64,000 nucleotides of DNA from Deltaproteobacteria bacterium (GCA_019310385.1 JAFDEK010000014.1:1-64000); one strand, 5' to 3'; positions 48,198 through 55,800 are shown, numbered from the stretch's first letter. Notes: generated by a model not told the origin, from the letters alone. Translations and numbers: made by a program.

Positions 48198-49931
48198 CTA
48201 CTCCGCCACTGGGAGATGGATCGAGAAGGTCGCGCCGTCGCCGGGCTTGCTGCGAACGTCGATGCGGCCGCCACATTGCTGCACCGCGTTGTACACGATG
48301 GAGAGCCCGAGCCCTGTTCCCTGACCCTGCTTGGTGGTGTAGAAGGGTTCGAAGAGTCGGGACAGGGTCTCGTCGTCCATGCCACATCCGACGTCGCACA
48401 CCTGCAGCTCGACGAAGCGGCCCTGGGGCCGGACCCCGTGGCGCCGTCTCTCGCTGAAACCCGGATCCTGCATCGCCGTCGAGACGCGCACCGCTCCGCC
48501 TTCGGGCATGGCGCCGCTGGCGTTCACGACGAGATTGATCAGGATCTGCTCGAGCAGGGTCGGATCGCCGACGACCGGCGGCAGGTCGGGGGCGAGCTCG
48601 AGCTCGAGCTGGGTGTGTTCCTCGAGCAACCGCCGGAGCAGCTCCTCGAGGGTCTCGATGGTTTCGTTGAGGTCGACGGATCGGTGGCCCGCACGGGGCG
48701 GACGGCTGAAGTCGAGCAGCTGGCCGGTGAGCTTGGCCGCGCGCTCGGCGGCCCCCCGGATCTCGCTGACGTCGTCGCGGATCGCCTGGCCTTGGGGAAG
48801 CTCTTCCAGGAGTGCCTGGCTGAAGCCCAGGATGACGGTAAGGAGGTTGTTGAAATCGTGGGCGATGCCGCTGGCCAGGCGTCCAACCGCCTCCATCTTC
48901 TGGGACTGGAGAAGCCGGGCGCGGCTATGCTGGAGCTCCTCCTCGGCGTGTTTGCGCTGAAGGGCGCTCGAGAAGATCCGCGCCACGAGGCGAAGCGGGT
49001 CGATCTCCAGCTCGCTCCAGCCGAGCTTCCGGCCCTCGCGCTCGAAACAGAGGTAGCCGATCAGGCGCTTGCCCGATCGTACCGGGATCCCGAGGAGCGA
49101 GCCGACGCCGCGAGCCTCCAGGTCTCGCGCCTCGGGCTCCGCGTCGTCGGGAAGCGCCCCGACGTCCGGAATGTGCAGGGTCTGGCCCTGCCGAATGATG
49201 TCGAAGGACCAGGTGAGCTTGCGCGTCTGCTGGCGGTTGATTACCGGGGGCGCGATGGCAGAACCCGGCGCCTGCCAGGCGTAGACCTGATGCTCGTAGG
49301 GTGGCTCCGATTTCATCGTGACGAGGTATGCGCGGCTGGCTGCGGCCATGGTGGCCGCCGATTCGACTCCGGCCAGCATGGCCTCTCCGAGATCTTCCGC
49401 CGAGTGGTCGAGAAAGCGCCGCGCCAGCTCGGAAATCGTGTGTTCCACGTCGCGCTGGCGTTCCAGGGTCTTCGCGAGCGCGTGGCTCCCGCCGCTGACG
49501 TCGTGGATGAGGCCCTCGAAGGCGACGACCCGGCCCTGCCGATCCAGCACGGGCTCGCCTTCTTCCCGGAGCCAGCTTTCTCCATCGCGCTTCGCATGCG
49601 CGCGGTAGCGGACCTCGTAGCCGCTGTACTGGCTCGCTGCGTTTTCGAGGGCGCGAGTCAGGCACTCGCGGTCGCTCGCATGCACGAGCTCCGCAAAATC
49701 GCTGAGCTGCGAGGGGCCCGGGGCCACGACGCCGAGGCGCCGCCAGACCTTTTCGCCGCCCCAGGCCGCTTGGAGGCTCGCACCCTCGCCCGCAGCCCGG
49801 CGAAACGCAATGGCGGGCAGGCGCCCATCCAGCTGGCTGAAGGGAAGCGAAGCGCCGGCCTCGTCGGAATCACGCGATCCGGAATCACGCGATAGGATGT
49901 CGACCTTCTCTAGCGGGGCGCCCTGGCTCAT
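48198..49931 (-). CDS. soluble hybrid PAS/GAF sensor histidine kinase
   Basis: The 577 aa kinase has no membrane helix. Residues 35-150 are a PAS-like domain with PAC ('GYEVRYRAHAKRDGESWLREEGEPVLDRQGRVVAFEGLIHDVS'). Residues 180-325 are GAF-like ('LEARGVGSLLGIPVRSGKRLIGYLCFE'). H358 in 'LASGIAHDFNNLLTVILGF' is the phospho-acceptor of a DHp domain of the HisKA type. 'LINLVVNASGAMPEGG', 'VCDVGCGMDD', 'LFEPFYTTKQGQGTGLGLSIVY' are the N, G1, F and G2 boxes. 'HDFNN' puts it with the large group of orphan myxobacterial-type kinases. It has no adjacent regulator. The N-terminal 'SRDSGSRDSDE' comes from a 15-bp duplication. Confidence 0.92.
   Translation of the reverse strand: MSQGAPLEKVDILSRDSGSRDSDEAGASLPFSQLDGRLPAIAFRRAAGEGASLQAAWGGEKVWRRLGVVAPGPSQLSDFAELVHASDRECLTRALENAASQYSGYEVRYRAHAKRDGESWLREEGEPVLDRQGRVVAFEGLIHDVSGGSHALAKTLERQRDVEHTISELARRFLDHSAEDLGEAMLAGVESAATMAAASRAYLVTMKSEPPYEHQVYAWQAPGSAIAPPVINRQQTRKLTWSFDIIRQGQTLHIPDVGALPDDAEPEARDLEARGVGSLLGIPVRSGKRLIGYLCFEREGRKLGWSELEIDPLRLVARIFSSALQRKHAEEELQHSRARLLQSQKMEAVGRLASGIAHDFNNLLTVILGFSQALLEELPQGQAIRDDVSEIRGAAERAAKLTGQLLDFSRPPRAGHRSVDLNETIETLEELLRRLLEEHTQLELELAPDLPPVVGDPTLLEQILINLVVNASGAMPEGGAVRVSTAMQDPGFSERRRHGVRPQGRFVELQVCDVGCGMDDETLSRLFEPFYTTKQGQGTGLGLSIVYNAVQQCGGRIDVRSKPGDGATFSIHLPVAE
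49866..49893 (-). repeat. 15-bp direct duplication near the kinase start
   Basis: 'GGAATCACGCGATCC' (49866-49880) is followed by 'GGAATCACGCGAT' (49881-49893). In frame it encodes the repeated 'SRDS' at residues 14-22 of the sensor kinase, before the PAS domain. Confidence 0.85.
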
Positions 49932-50064
49932 CCAAAGGGATATCGGTCACTTGAATTCGCGAGCGGAGCCTCCTGCGTGGTGAATTCGCGCGAAGCGGCG
50001 GCGCCCGTCCCGCCTGCGTGAAGGTCGTCCGCTCTCGCTGGAATGCGCCTGTCCGGGTGCCCAG

Positions 50065-51411
50065 TCAGCCTTCTGCGAAAGTCCGCAGGATGAACCAGTA
50101 GAGGCCCAGGCCGCAGATTGCCGCGGAGGCGATCTGCGAGGTCAGTCGATACCAGCGTCCTTCCGAAAGCCGCCTCGCTAGCTGCAGCAAGGGCCAGGCC
50201 AGCGCCACTACGGCGAGCTGGCCCACCTCGACCCCGAGGTTGAAGCCGAAGAGGGCCGGCGCGAGGCGGGACGTGGGCAGCGACATCTCGGCGAGCACGC
50301 CCGCAAAGCCGAAGCCGTGCACGAGCCCGAAAGCGAAGGCCAGGGAGGTGCGAACCCGCGTGGGGCGGAGCGTGCGCGCGAGCAGCTGGAAGTGACACAG
50401 CGAGAAAAGGGAGAGACCCAAGAGGGTCGCGACAGAGAGAACGCCATGACCGGCGAAGGCCAGCGCGCAGAGCAGGAGCAGGCCAAGGAGCGAAGCCGCG
50501 ACGATGCGCGGGTCGCGTCCCGAGAGCAGCCAGCCGTTCTCCGCGGCGATCAGGGCCACGGAGAAGCCGATCACGGCTTCCACCGCCGCGGCCTCCGGAT
50601 GCAGGAGCCCGAGCACGGCGAGGCCCAGGGTGATGCTGTGGGCGATGGTGAAGCCCGTCACCAGGCCTGCGACCTGGCCCAGGCTTCCGGCAAGGAGCAG
50701 CAGCGCGAGGACGAAGGCCAGGTGGTCGTAGCCCGTGAGAATGTGCTCGATGCCGAGGAGGAGATACTGGTAGAAGGAGCTACCGGTGGGCTCCACGACG
50801 CCAGGGCTGCCATCGATCGCCTCGCCGCCCCACCCGCCCAGCTTCCAGACTGGGGCGGCTTCGGTGAGCACGCGTTCCAGTCCGGTCGCTTCGCCACCGG
50901 CTCCGTCGTCACCAGCTCTGTCTTCACCGGCCCCGTCGCCACTGGCCCTGTCGCCCGAGGACACCCGTGCAAAGTGGAGATGGGACGGGGCGACGTCCAG
51001 GAAGATGCGGCTCTCGATGGCGCGCTCGCCGCTGGCCCGGCAATCCAGCCGCCATTGAAAGGCGATCCAACCCTCCGCTGCGGGACGGGGCGTTGGCGGT
51101 GCAGCCGGAGAGCAGAGCTCGTCGTCGACTCGCAGCCCAAGCCGGCTCAGCAGATAGCGAGCGATGTTGCTGGACGGTCCAGGCGCCGAAGGGCGTGCGG
51201 CCTCGGCGCCGGTCAGTGGAAGCCGCGTGAAGTCGAGGCGCGAGACCCGCACGCTCACTTCCGCGCCCGCTTCGTCGAACTCCCAGCTCGAGTAGGAGAT
51301 GCTGCGGCCGTGGGCATGGCTCGGCGCGGGTGCCGCGGCAATGTGCGCGAGGCCGAGCGCGAGCGCGATCATCGCGGACGCGCAGGAGGGTGCCAACCTC
51401 ACCCCTCTCAT
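50065..51411 (-). CDS. HupE/UreJ-like membrane protein
   Basis: The 448 aa protein has a signal peptide, a periplasmic domain of about 170 residues and seven to eight helices. The second half matches the HupE/UreJ_2 family: 'LLLGIEHILTGYDHLAFVLALLLLA', 'VTGFTIAHSITLGLAVLGLL', 'FGLVHGFGFAGVLAEMSLP' and 'FNLGVEVGQLAVVALAW'. The His/Asp pattern (H-x4-GYDH, A-H-S, V-H-G-F) could bind a transition metal. Relatives are proposed nickel/cobalt transporters, and some are tied to hydrogenase or urease, neither of which is in this window. Residues 155-180 ('SSGDRASGDGAGEDRAGDDGAGGEATG') are a degenerate 15/18-bp DNA repeat in the linker before the helices. Confidence 0.85.
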   Translation of the reverse strand: MRGVRLAPSCASAMIALALGLAHIAAAPAPSHAHGRSISYSSWEFDEAGAEVSVRVSRLDFTRLPLTGAEAARPSAPGPSSNIARYLLSRLGLRVDDELCSPAAPPTPRPAAEGWIAFQWRLDCRASGERAIESRIFLDVAPSHLHFARVSSGDRASGDGAGEDRAGDDGAGGEATGLERVLTEAAPVWKLGGWGGEAIDGSPGVVEPTGSSFYQYLLLGIEHILTGYDHLAFVLALLLLAGSLGQVAGLVTGFTIAHSITLGLAVLGLLHPEAAAVEAVIGFSVALIAAENGWLLSGRDPRIVAASLLGLLLLCALAFAGHGVLSVATLLGLSLFSLCHFQLLARTLRPTRVRTSLAFAFGLVHGFGFAGVLAEMSLPTSRLAPALFGFNLGVEVGQLAVVALAWPLLQLARRLSEGRWYRLTSQIASAAICGLGLYWFILRTFAEG

Positions 51412-51505
51412 CGGCTCACCGGGTCGACCATGGAACTCTCGTTGCCATCGCTCTTCGTCGTCATGTGGGCGCGGGCCTATTGTTCACCACGCCGACCCAT
51501 TTGTC

Positions 51506-51566
51506 GCCGGTCCATTCGCAAGAGTGGGGCGCCCACCCATCAGGGTGGCGGGGTCCGTAGACCGGC
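51506..51566 (+). other. candidate structured RNA element (three-way junction)
   Basis: 'GCCGGTC' (51506-51512) and 'GACCGGC' (51560-51566) can pair and enclose two hairpins: 'CATTC-GCAA-GAGTG' (51513-51526), capped by a GNRA tetraloop, and 'CCACCC-ATCA-GGGTGG' (51533-51548). It lies between the HupE-like gene and a MORN-like remnant, in a 312-base stretch with no real gene. It might be a small RNA, a regulatory leader or chance; folding and conservation are untested. Confidence 0.35.
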
Positions 51567-51689
51567 AAAACCCATGCTGCGGAGCCAGTTCGAGGTGAGA
51601 TTTCAGGAGTTGAGAGCGACTTTTCGATAGTTGGGGAAGACAGACTTGCGCGATCTCGAATCTGGGCTATATTTGTAAGATCGTCACCG

Positions 51690-51717
51690 AAAAAGCCCGC
51701 CAACCCGGCGGGCTTTT
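51690..51717 (-). terminator. intrinsic terminator
   Basis: 'AAAAGCCCGCC' (51691-51701) and 'GGCGGGCTTTT' (51707-51717) form an 11-bp stem with a 5-base loop and an A/T run on each side; on the minus strand the run is five T's. It is seven bases after the stop of the minus-strand MORN-like remnant and would terminate transcription from that direction. Confidence 0.9.
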
Positions 51718-51723
51718 CTCGTT

Positions 51724-51954
51724 CTAGGATTCGGAATCGGAGGCGATGAGGCGGCCGTGCTGTAGGCCGTTACGAAACTCCGCCTGCACGCGCTTCAGGC
51801 CGTTCGCGTACCAGCGTGTCCAGACGCCGACCCGCAGCCCTTCTCGGAACTCGCCCGCTGCGGAAGGTCGCCCGTTGTCGTGCCACTCCGCGTACCAGCC
51901 GTGCTTGAGTCCGGCGCGTTCGCTCGTGAGCTCGCACCACTCCTCGAAGGCCGC
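51724..51954 (-). pseudogene. 5'-truncated MORN/YwqK-type repeat gene
   Basis: The minus strand reads 'AFEEWCELTSERAGLKHGW' then 'YAEWHDNGRPSAAGEF', 'REGLRVGVWTRWYANGLKR' and 'AEFRNGLQHGRL', ending with a TAG at 51724-51726. The alternation 'G-x-x-H/V-G-x-W...W-Y/H-x-N-G' is the MORN_2 repeat of YwqK-type proteins; three copies remain. No start codon, ribosome-binding site or upstream part of such a gene is visible in frame, and this frame is missing from the ORF track because it lacks a start. The intact terminator directly after it shows that it was once a real transcription unit. Confidence 0.65.
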
Positions 51955-52133
51955 CGGCGGCGGGGCTCCCCTGCGTTGGGTACCCGCAGGGCAGTCCGGG
52001 CTGAGGCGGGCTCGTCTCTCCGCGCGGTATTAATGCGAACGTGTTCGAATTAAAAAATGAAGTCCGCAGGGCGCCTGGTGTCTTCACTCGCTTGAAGGGC
52101 TGGGGTCGGTCGAGCTGTGATTGCGATTTTCTC

Positions 52134-52160
52134 TTGAAATCGAAATCCATTTTCGATAAA
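52134..52160 (+). promoter_or_regulatory. putative sigma-70-type promoter of the porin/flavin operon
   Basis: 'TTGAAA' (52134-52139) and 'GATAAA' (52155-52160) are plausible -35 and -10 boxes with a slightly short 15-base spacer, in an AT-rich patch unlike its surroundings. The first palindrome covers the spacer and -10; the second would cover the start site, an arrangement suited to repression. Confidence 0.5.
52139..52157. promoter_or_regulatory. Fur-like 19-bp palindrome, first site
   Basis: 'ATCGAAATCCATTTTCGAT' has 7-bp inverted arms. Its length and A/T-rich half sites are in line with a Fur box ('GATAATGATAATCATTATC'), though it matches the consensus less well than the second site. Confidence 0.5.
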
Positions 52161-52173
52161 ACCTGAAGTTCTT

Positions 52174-52192
52174 AATGAAAATGGTTTTCATT
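52174..52192. promoter_or_regulatory. Fur box, second site
   Basis: 'AATGAAAATGGTTTTCATT' is a perfect 19-bp palindrome (8-bp arms, 3-bp centre) closely resembling the Fur consensus, with 'AATGA' and 'TCATT' outer arms. Its centre is 35 bases from that of the first site and about 85 bases before the porin start. Confidence 0.75.
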
Positions 52193-52267
52193 TCCTGTCG
52201 AGTTCCATCGCGCTCCTCGCCCTGACCGGTCGCGGAGCGTATCGAGCACGATTCCGAGGAGACGAGC

Positions 52268-53581
52268 ATGATGACGAGAAGCACCGCCCGAATTGGGCTG
52301 GTGGTCTTTGCGGTAATGGCCCTGGCGGGGCCAACCGTGGCGAGGGGCGGCGACGCCACGAACGACGCGAAGATCGAGAAGCTCGAGGAGCAGCTCGCGG
52401 TGCTCGCCGAGGAGATCGACAAGCTCCGCAAAGAGGAGGCGGTCCCGGAGAAGAAGCCGCTCGTGAGTGAGTGGGGCCTCGGTCCGGCGGCCTCGAAGGT
52501 CTACCAGAAGGAGCGCGGCGTCTCCATCGGCGGCTACGGCGAGATCGCCTTCCGGGGCTTCCTCGACGACTCGGCGCCCGACGGCAAGAACAACGTCTTC
52601 GACGCCGTGCGCGCCGTCCTCTACGCCGGCTACAAGTTCAACGACAACTGGGTCGTCAACGGCGAGTTCGAGTTCGAGCACGCCGGCACCGGCGGCGGCG
52701 GCTCGGTCTCGGTCGAATTCCTGACCCTCGACTTCCTCTGGAAGGACCCGCTCAACCTGCGCGGGGGCCTGCTGCTGATCCCCATGGGCTTCATCAACGA
52801 AATGCACGAGCCCACGACCTTCTACAGTGTGCAGCGACCGGAGACGGAGCGGCGCATCATCCCCAGCACCTGGCGCGAGAACGGCGTGGGCATCTTCGGC
52901 AGGTGGGGCGATCGGGTGACCTACCGCGCCTACGCGGTCAACGGCCTGGACGGAACGGGCTTCGACGAGACCGGCCTGCGCGGCGGCCGCCAGAAGGGGA
53001 GCGAGGCCCTCGCCAACGATTGGGCGGGCGTCGGGCGAATCGATATCGACGTCTGGCGCGGCATCGAGTTCGGCGGCTCGGTCTACGCGGGGAACTCGGG
53101 GCAGAGTCAGTCGTTGAACGGCCTCGAGGTGCCCGACCTCTTCACCACGATCTGGGAGGTCCACACCCAGTGGGAGGGCTATGGCGCGAAGATCCGGGCC
53201 CTGTACAGCGAAGCCTACGTGACGGACACCGCCGCGTTCAATGTCATCAAGAACGTCGGCGTCCCCCCGGCCGACCAGGACTTCCTGGCCGAGACCATGA
53301 GGGGTGGCTACGTCGAGGCGGGCTATGACATCATGCCGCTGATGCTCCCGGAGACGCGGATGTCACTGTCGCCCTTCCTTCGCTACGAGTACATCAACAC
53401 CCAGGCCGAGATGGCCGCGGGCTTCGATCCCAACGAGGCGCTGGTGCGGGACATCATCACGGCGGGCTTGAACTACAAGCCCATTCCGCAGGTCGTCGTC
53501 AAGCTCGACTACGAGAACACCATGCCGAAGGGCGAGGACGACATCCACGTGATCCAGTTTGGCCTGGGTTACGTCTTCTAG
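52268..53581 (+). CDS. outer-membrane porin (OprP/OprO-like)
   Basis: The 437 aa protein has a signal peptide ('MMTRSTARIGLVVFAVMALAGPTVARGG'). A coiled-coil 'DAKIEKLEEQLAVLAEEIDKLRKEE' follows, which may trimerise or bind peptidoglycan, then a beta-barrel of alternating aromatic strands ending in the outer-membrane C-terminal Phe ('HVIQFGLGYVF'). 'SIGGYGEIAFRGF...NVFDAVRAVLYAGYKFNDNWVVNGEFEFEHAG' resembles phosphate-selective porin O/P-type barrels. Its start is 76 bases after the second Fur-like site. It begins the operon with an FMN-binding protein (23-base overlap), a membrane protein and ApbE. In an iron-controlled operon it more likely passes an iron-containing or electron-carrying solute than phosphate. 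That last point is inference. Confidence 0.85.
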   Translation: MMTRSTARIGLVVFAVMALAGPTVARGGDATNDAKIEKLEEQLAVLAEEIDKLRKEEAVPEKKPLVSEWGLGPAASKVYQKERGVSIGGYGEIAFRGFLDDSAPDGKNNVFDAVRAVLYAGYKFNDNWVVNGEFEFEHAGTGGGGSVSVEFLTLDFLWKDPLNLRGGLLLIPMGFINEMHEPTTFYSVQRPETERRIIPSTWRENGVGIFGRWGDRVTYRAYAVNGLDGTGFDETGLRGGRQKGSEALANDWAGVGRIDIDVWRGIEFGGSVYAGNSGQSQSLNGLEVPDLFTTIWEVHTQWEGYGAKIRALYSEAYVTDTAAFNVIKNVGVPPADQDFLAETMRGGYVEAGYDIMPLMLPETRMSLSPFLRYEYINTQAEMAAGFDPNEALVRDIITAGLNYKPIPQVVVKLDYENTMPKGEDDIHVIQFGLGYVF

Positions 53582-54209
53582 CAGGAAGGCGGTCGCGGTC
53601 GCGGCCGTCGGTCTCGCGCTCGGCGGGCTCCTCCCGGAGCCCGCCAGCGCGAAGGTCTTCCTGAGCCAGGAGGAGGCGCTGACCCTCGCCTTCCCCGAGG
53701 CCGACCGCAGCGAGAAGCAAACCCACGTCCTGTCGCCGGAGCAGGTCGAGCGGATCCAACGCCGGGCGCGAGCCAGGCTCGAGTCCAAGCTCGTTAGCGT
53801 CCACAGCGGCTGGCGGGGCGAAGTGCTCCTCGGCTACGCCTTCATCGACGTACACCGGGTGCGTACGCAGGCGGAGGCGCTGCTCGTGGTTCTGGGACCG
53901 GCGGGCGAGCTGCGCTCGGTGCGGGTTCTCGCCTTTCACGAGCCCCTCGATTACCTTCCTTCCGATCGCTGGTATGGGCAGTTCGAGGGGAAGCCGTCCG
54001 ACGATGCCTTCCGCGTCGGTCACGATGTCCACGGCATCATGGGGGCCACGCTCTCGGCCCGCGCCACGGCGGACGCGGTGCGACGCTCGCTGGCGTTCTA
54101 CGAGGTGCTGGTTCGAGGCGCCCAAGAGCCTTCGGTACACGACCAGCCGACGATCAGGAAGACAGACCAGGAAGACCGAGCAGAAAGAGAGACCAGGAAG
54201 AGCGAGTAG
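53559..54209 (+). CDS. exported FMN-binding (flavinylated) protein
   Basis: A TTG at 53559, inside the porin gene's end, gives 216 aa. The first 31 residues are a signal peptide ('AVAVAAVGLALGGLLPEPASA'). The FMN_bind domain ends with 'DVHGIMGATLSARATADAVRRSL', matching the flavinylation motif D-x-x-(S/T)-G-A-(S/T): T164 would carry FMN through a phosphodiester bond, as in NqrC and RnfG. The enzyme for that, ApbE, is the last gene of the operon. The protein is expected in the periplasm, free or membrane-attached. Its Arg/Glu/Lys-rich tail is repetitive ('RKTDQEDRAERETRKSE'), from duplicated 'AGACCAGGAAGA'-type DNA, and looks like another terminal expansion. Confidence 0.82.
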   Translation: MAWVTSSSRKAVAVAAVGLALGGLLPEPASAKVFLSQEEALTLAFPEADRSEKQTHVLSPEQVERIQRRARARLESKLVSVHSGWRGEVLLGYAFIDVHRVRTQAEALLVVLGPAGELRSVRVLAFHEPLDYLPSDRWYGQFEGKPSDDAFRVGHDVHGIMGATLSARATADAVRRSLAFYEVLVRGAQEPSVHDQPTIRKTDQEDRAERETRKSE

Positions 54210-54230
54210 GAAGTCCGGGGGGTCTATCGC

Positions 54231-54767
54231 GTGCGCTTCGTCATCACCGGGGAGTGGGCGCGGAACCGTCTGCTCCAGACCATCGTGGTCCTCTACAGCG
54301 CCTACGTGGGCCTGCTCTGGATCACCAACGCGCTTCTCTACTTCCAGAAGATGAGCCTCGCTCCGGCCTCGGTGGTGGCCTACTACCTGGGCAATGAAGA
54401 GCAGTTCCTGCTCCCCCGCACCTACCAGGGGCTGCTCGAGGTCGCTCACTTCCATCTCTTCGCCATCGGGATGCTGCTGCTCGTCTTGACCCACCTCATG
54501 CTCTTTATTCCGGCCCGCCAGGGCCTCAAGGCCTGGCTCATCGCGCTGCCCTTCGTGTCGGGCATCATCAGCGAATCGGGGGGCTGGCTCGTGCGCTTCG
54601 TCAGCCCCCACTTCGCGCTGGTCAAGATCGGCGGCTTCCTGCTGCTCCAGACCAGCTTGCTCGTTCTCGTGCTCGTCTCGCTCTGGGCCACCTTCACGCC
54701 CGAGCAGGCGGTGAACTACATCGGGCCCCTCGACGACGAGGACGACGAGGATGACGAGCTCGACTGA
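54231..54767 (+). CDS. four-helix membrane protein, putative haem b electron carrier
   Basis: The 178 aa protein starts at GTG 54231. It has four helices (about residues 16-37, 71-94, 100-118 and 127-155). Histidines lie at helix-forming positions: H73 and H75 at the start of helix 2, H88 inside it ('VLTHLMLF') and H127 at the start of helix 4 ('SPHFALVK'). Such spacing (H73/H75 to H88, H127) could ligate haem as in small cytochrome b-like proteins. I do not recognise a named family and cannot exclude another role. The C-terminus is strongly acidic ('DDEDDEDDELD'). It lies between the flavoprotein and ApbE, overlapping apbE by 17 bases, and would link the quinone pool to the periplasmic flavin. 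Confidence 0.6.
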   Translation: MRFVITGEWARNRLLQTIVVLYSAYVGLLWITNALLYFQKMSLAPASVVAYYLGNEEQFLLPRTYQGLLEVAHFHLFAIGMLLLVLTHLMLFIPARQGLKAWLIALPFVSGIISESGGWLVRFVSPHFALVKIGGFLLLQTSLLVLVLVSLWATFTPEQAVNYIGPLDDEDDEDDELD

Positions 54768-55800
54768 TCCGCGGCACCGGGCGCGCGCTCTCGCGCTCCC
54801 CATCGTCGCGCTCATCGCCGCCGCCTGCTCGTCGACAGCGCCGACGGCGCCCTTCTCCCTGGTCAGCGACGGCCGCCCCTTGATGGGGACGGTGCTCGAG
54901 CTGAGCGTCGTCGCCCGGGACGCGGCCGCGGCCCGGGAGTGGATCGCCGACGCATTCGAAGAGGTGGGGCGACTCGAGGCGTTGCTCTCGCGCTTCGATG
55001 CCGAGAGCGACGTGAGTCGGCTGGGCCGGGCCGCGGGCCAGGGGTCGCTATCCGTGGACCCGGCGACCCGCGACCTGCTCGATCGGGCGCTGAAGGGAAG
55101 CGCCCTGACCGGGGGCGCCTTCGATCCCACCGTCGGCCCCCTGATCGAGCTGTGGGAGAGGACGGCGCGGGAGGGTCGCGTGCCTGCGCCCCGGGAGCTG
55201 GAGGCCGCGCGGGAGCGGGTCGGCGCCCAGCTCGTCCGGCTGCCCTCCGAGGCGAGCGCCGAGCTGCGGCGCGCCGGCATGTCCATCGATCTCGGCGGAA
55301 TCGCGAAGGGCTACGCCCTCGACCGGCTCGCCACGTCCCTGCGCGAGGCTGGCGCGAAGGGCGCTCTCTTGAGCTTCGGCCAGAGCAGCGCCTGGGCGCT
55401 CGGGTCGCCGCCCGACGCTCCGCGTTGGAAGCTGCTCCTACGCGCGCCTTCCGGCGGATGGGCGGGCGTGGTCGAGCTGCGCGATCAGGCCATGTCCATG
55501 TCGTCGAGTCTGGGACAGTGGAGCGAGATCGAGGGGCGGCGCTACGGCCACGTGGTGGACCCGCGCAGCGGGCGTCTCCTCGAGCGCGGCATCGAGGCCG
55601 CGGTGGTGGGTCCCGATGCGACCTGGGCCGAGATCCTCAGCACGGCGTTGCTCGTGCTGGCAGAAGGAGACGGACTGGCGCTGATGGAAAGACTCGAAGG
55701 TTGCGAGGCGATGCTCATCGACGCGGAGGGTCGGGTGGCGATGACATCGGGCTGGGAGAGCGCTACCCGCTTCCGCGGCGTAGATCTACCGGCACAGTGA
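54751..55800 (+). CDS. apbE: ApbE-type FAD:protein FMN transferase, lipoprotein (operon copy)
   Basis: The 349 aa lipoprotein (signal peptide to 'LIAAAC', C26) belongs to ApbE. The conserved elements are 'GTVLELSVVARD', 'VDPATRDLLDRAL', 'LTGGAFDPTVGPLIELW', 'MSIDLGGIAKGYALDRLA' and 'GHVVDPRSGRLLE', the Mg2+/FAD-binding region. In place of the usual '...TSG-Y' segment stands 'AMSMSSSLGQWSE', which departs from the family. It transfers FMN from FAD to a Thr/Ser of a periplasmic protein; its obvious client is the FMN-binding protein two genes upstream. It is the last gene of the Fur-boxed operon and ends seven bases from nqrM on the other strand. Confidence 0.93.
   Translation: MTSSTDPRHRARALALPIVALIAAACSSTAPTAPFSLVSDGRPLMGTVLELSVVARDAAAAREWIADAFEEVGRLEALLSRFDAESDVSRLGRAAGQGSLSVDPATRDLLDRALKGSALTGGAFDPTVGPLIELWERTAREGRVPAPRELEAARERVGAQLVRLPSEASAELRRAGMSIDLGGIAKGYALDRLATSLREAGAKGALLSFGQSSAWALGSPPDAPRWKLLLRAPSGGWAGVVELRDQAMSMSSSLGQWSEIEGRRYGHVVDPRSGRLLERGIEAAVVGPDATWAEILSTALLVLAEGDGLALMERLEGCEAMLIDAEGRVAMTSGWESATRFRGVDLPAQ

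Noticed and set aside
51512-51566. Resemblance of 'CCATTCGCAAGAGTGGGGCGC' to part of the GEMM-I c-di-GMP riboswitch
   Set aside because: The essential 5' 'CACGCACAGGGCAAA' segment and 'GCAAAGCC' are missing, and no gene is positioned to be controlled; kept only as an unclassified structure.
51461-51703. 80 aa minus-strand ORF starting 'MAGFFGDDLTNIA'
   Set aside because: Its start is inside the intrinsic terminator, it has no ribosome-binding site or known domain, and it overlaps the candidate structured element.
52034-52045. LexA-like 'CGAAC GT GTTCG' upstream of the Fur-boxed promoter
   Set aside because: LexA boxes of this type need a four-base gap between the GAAC and GTTC halves; here only two bases separate them.
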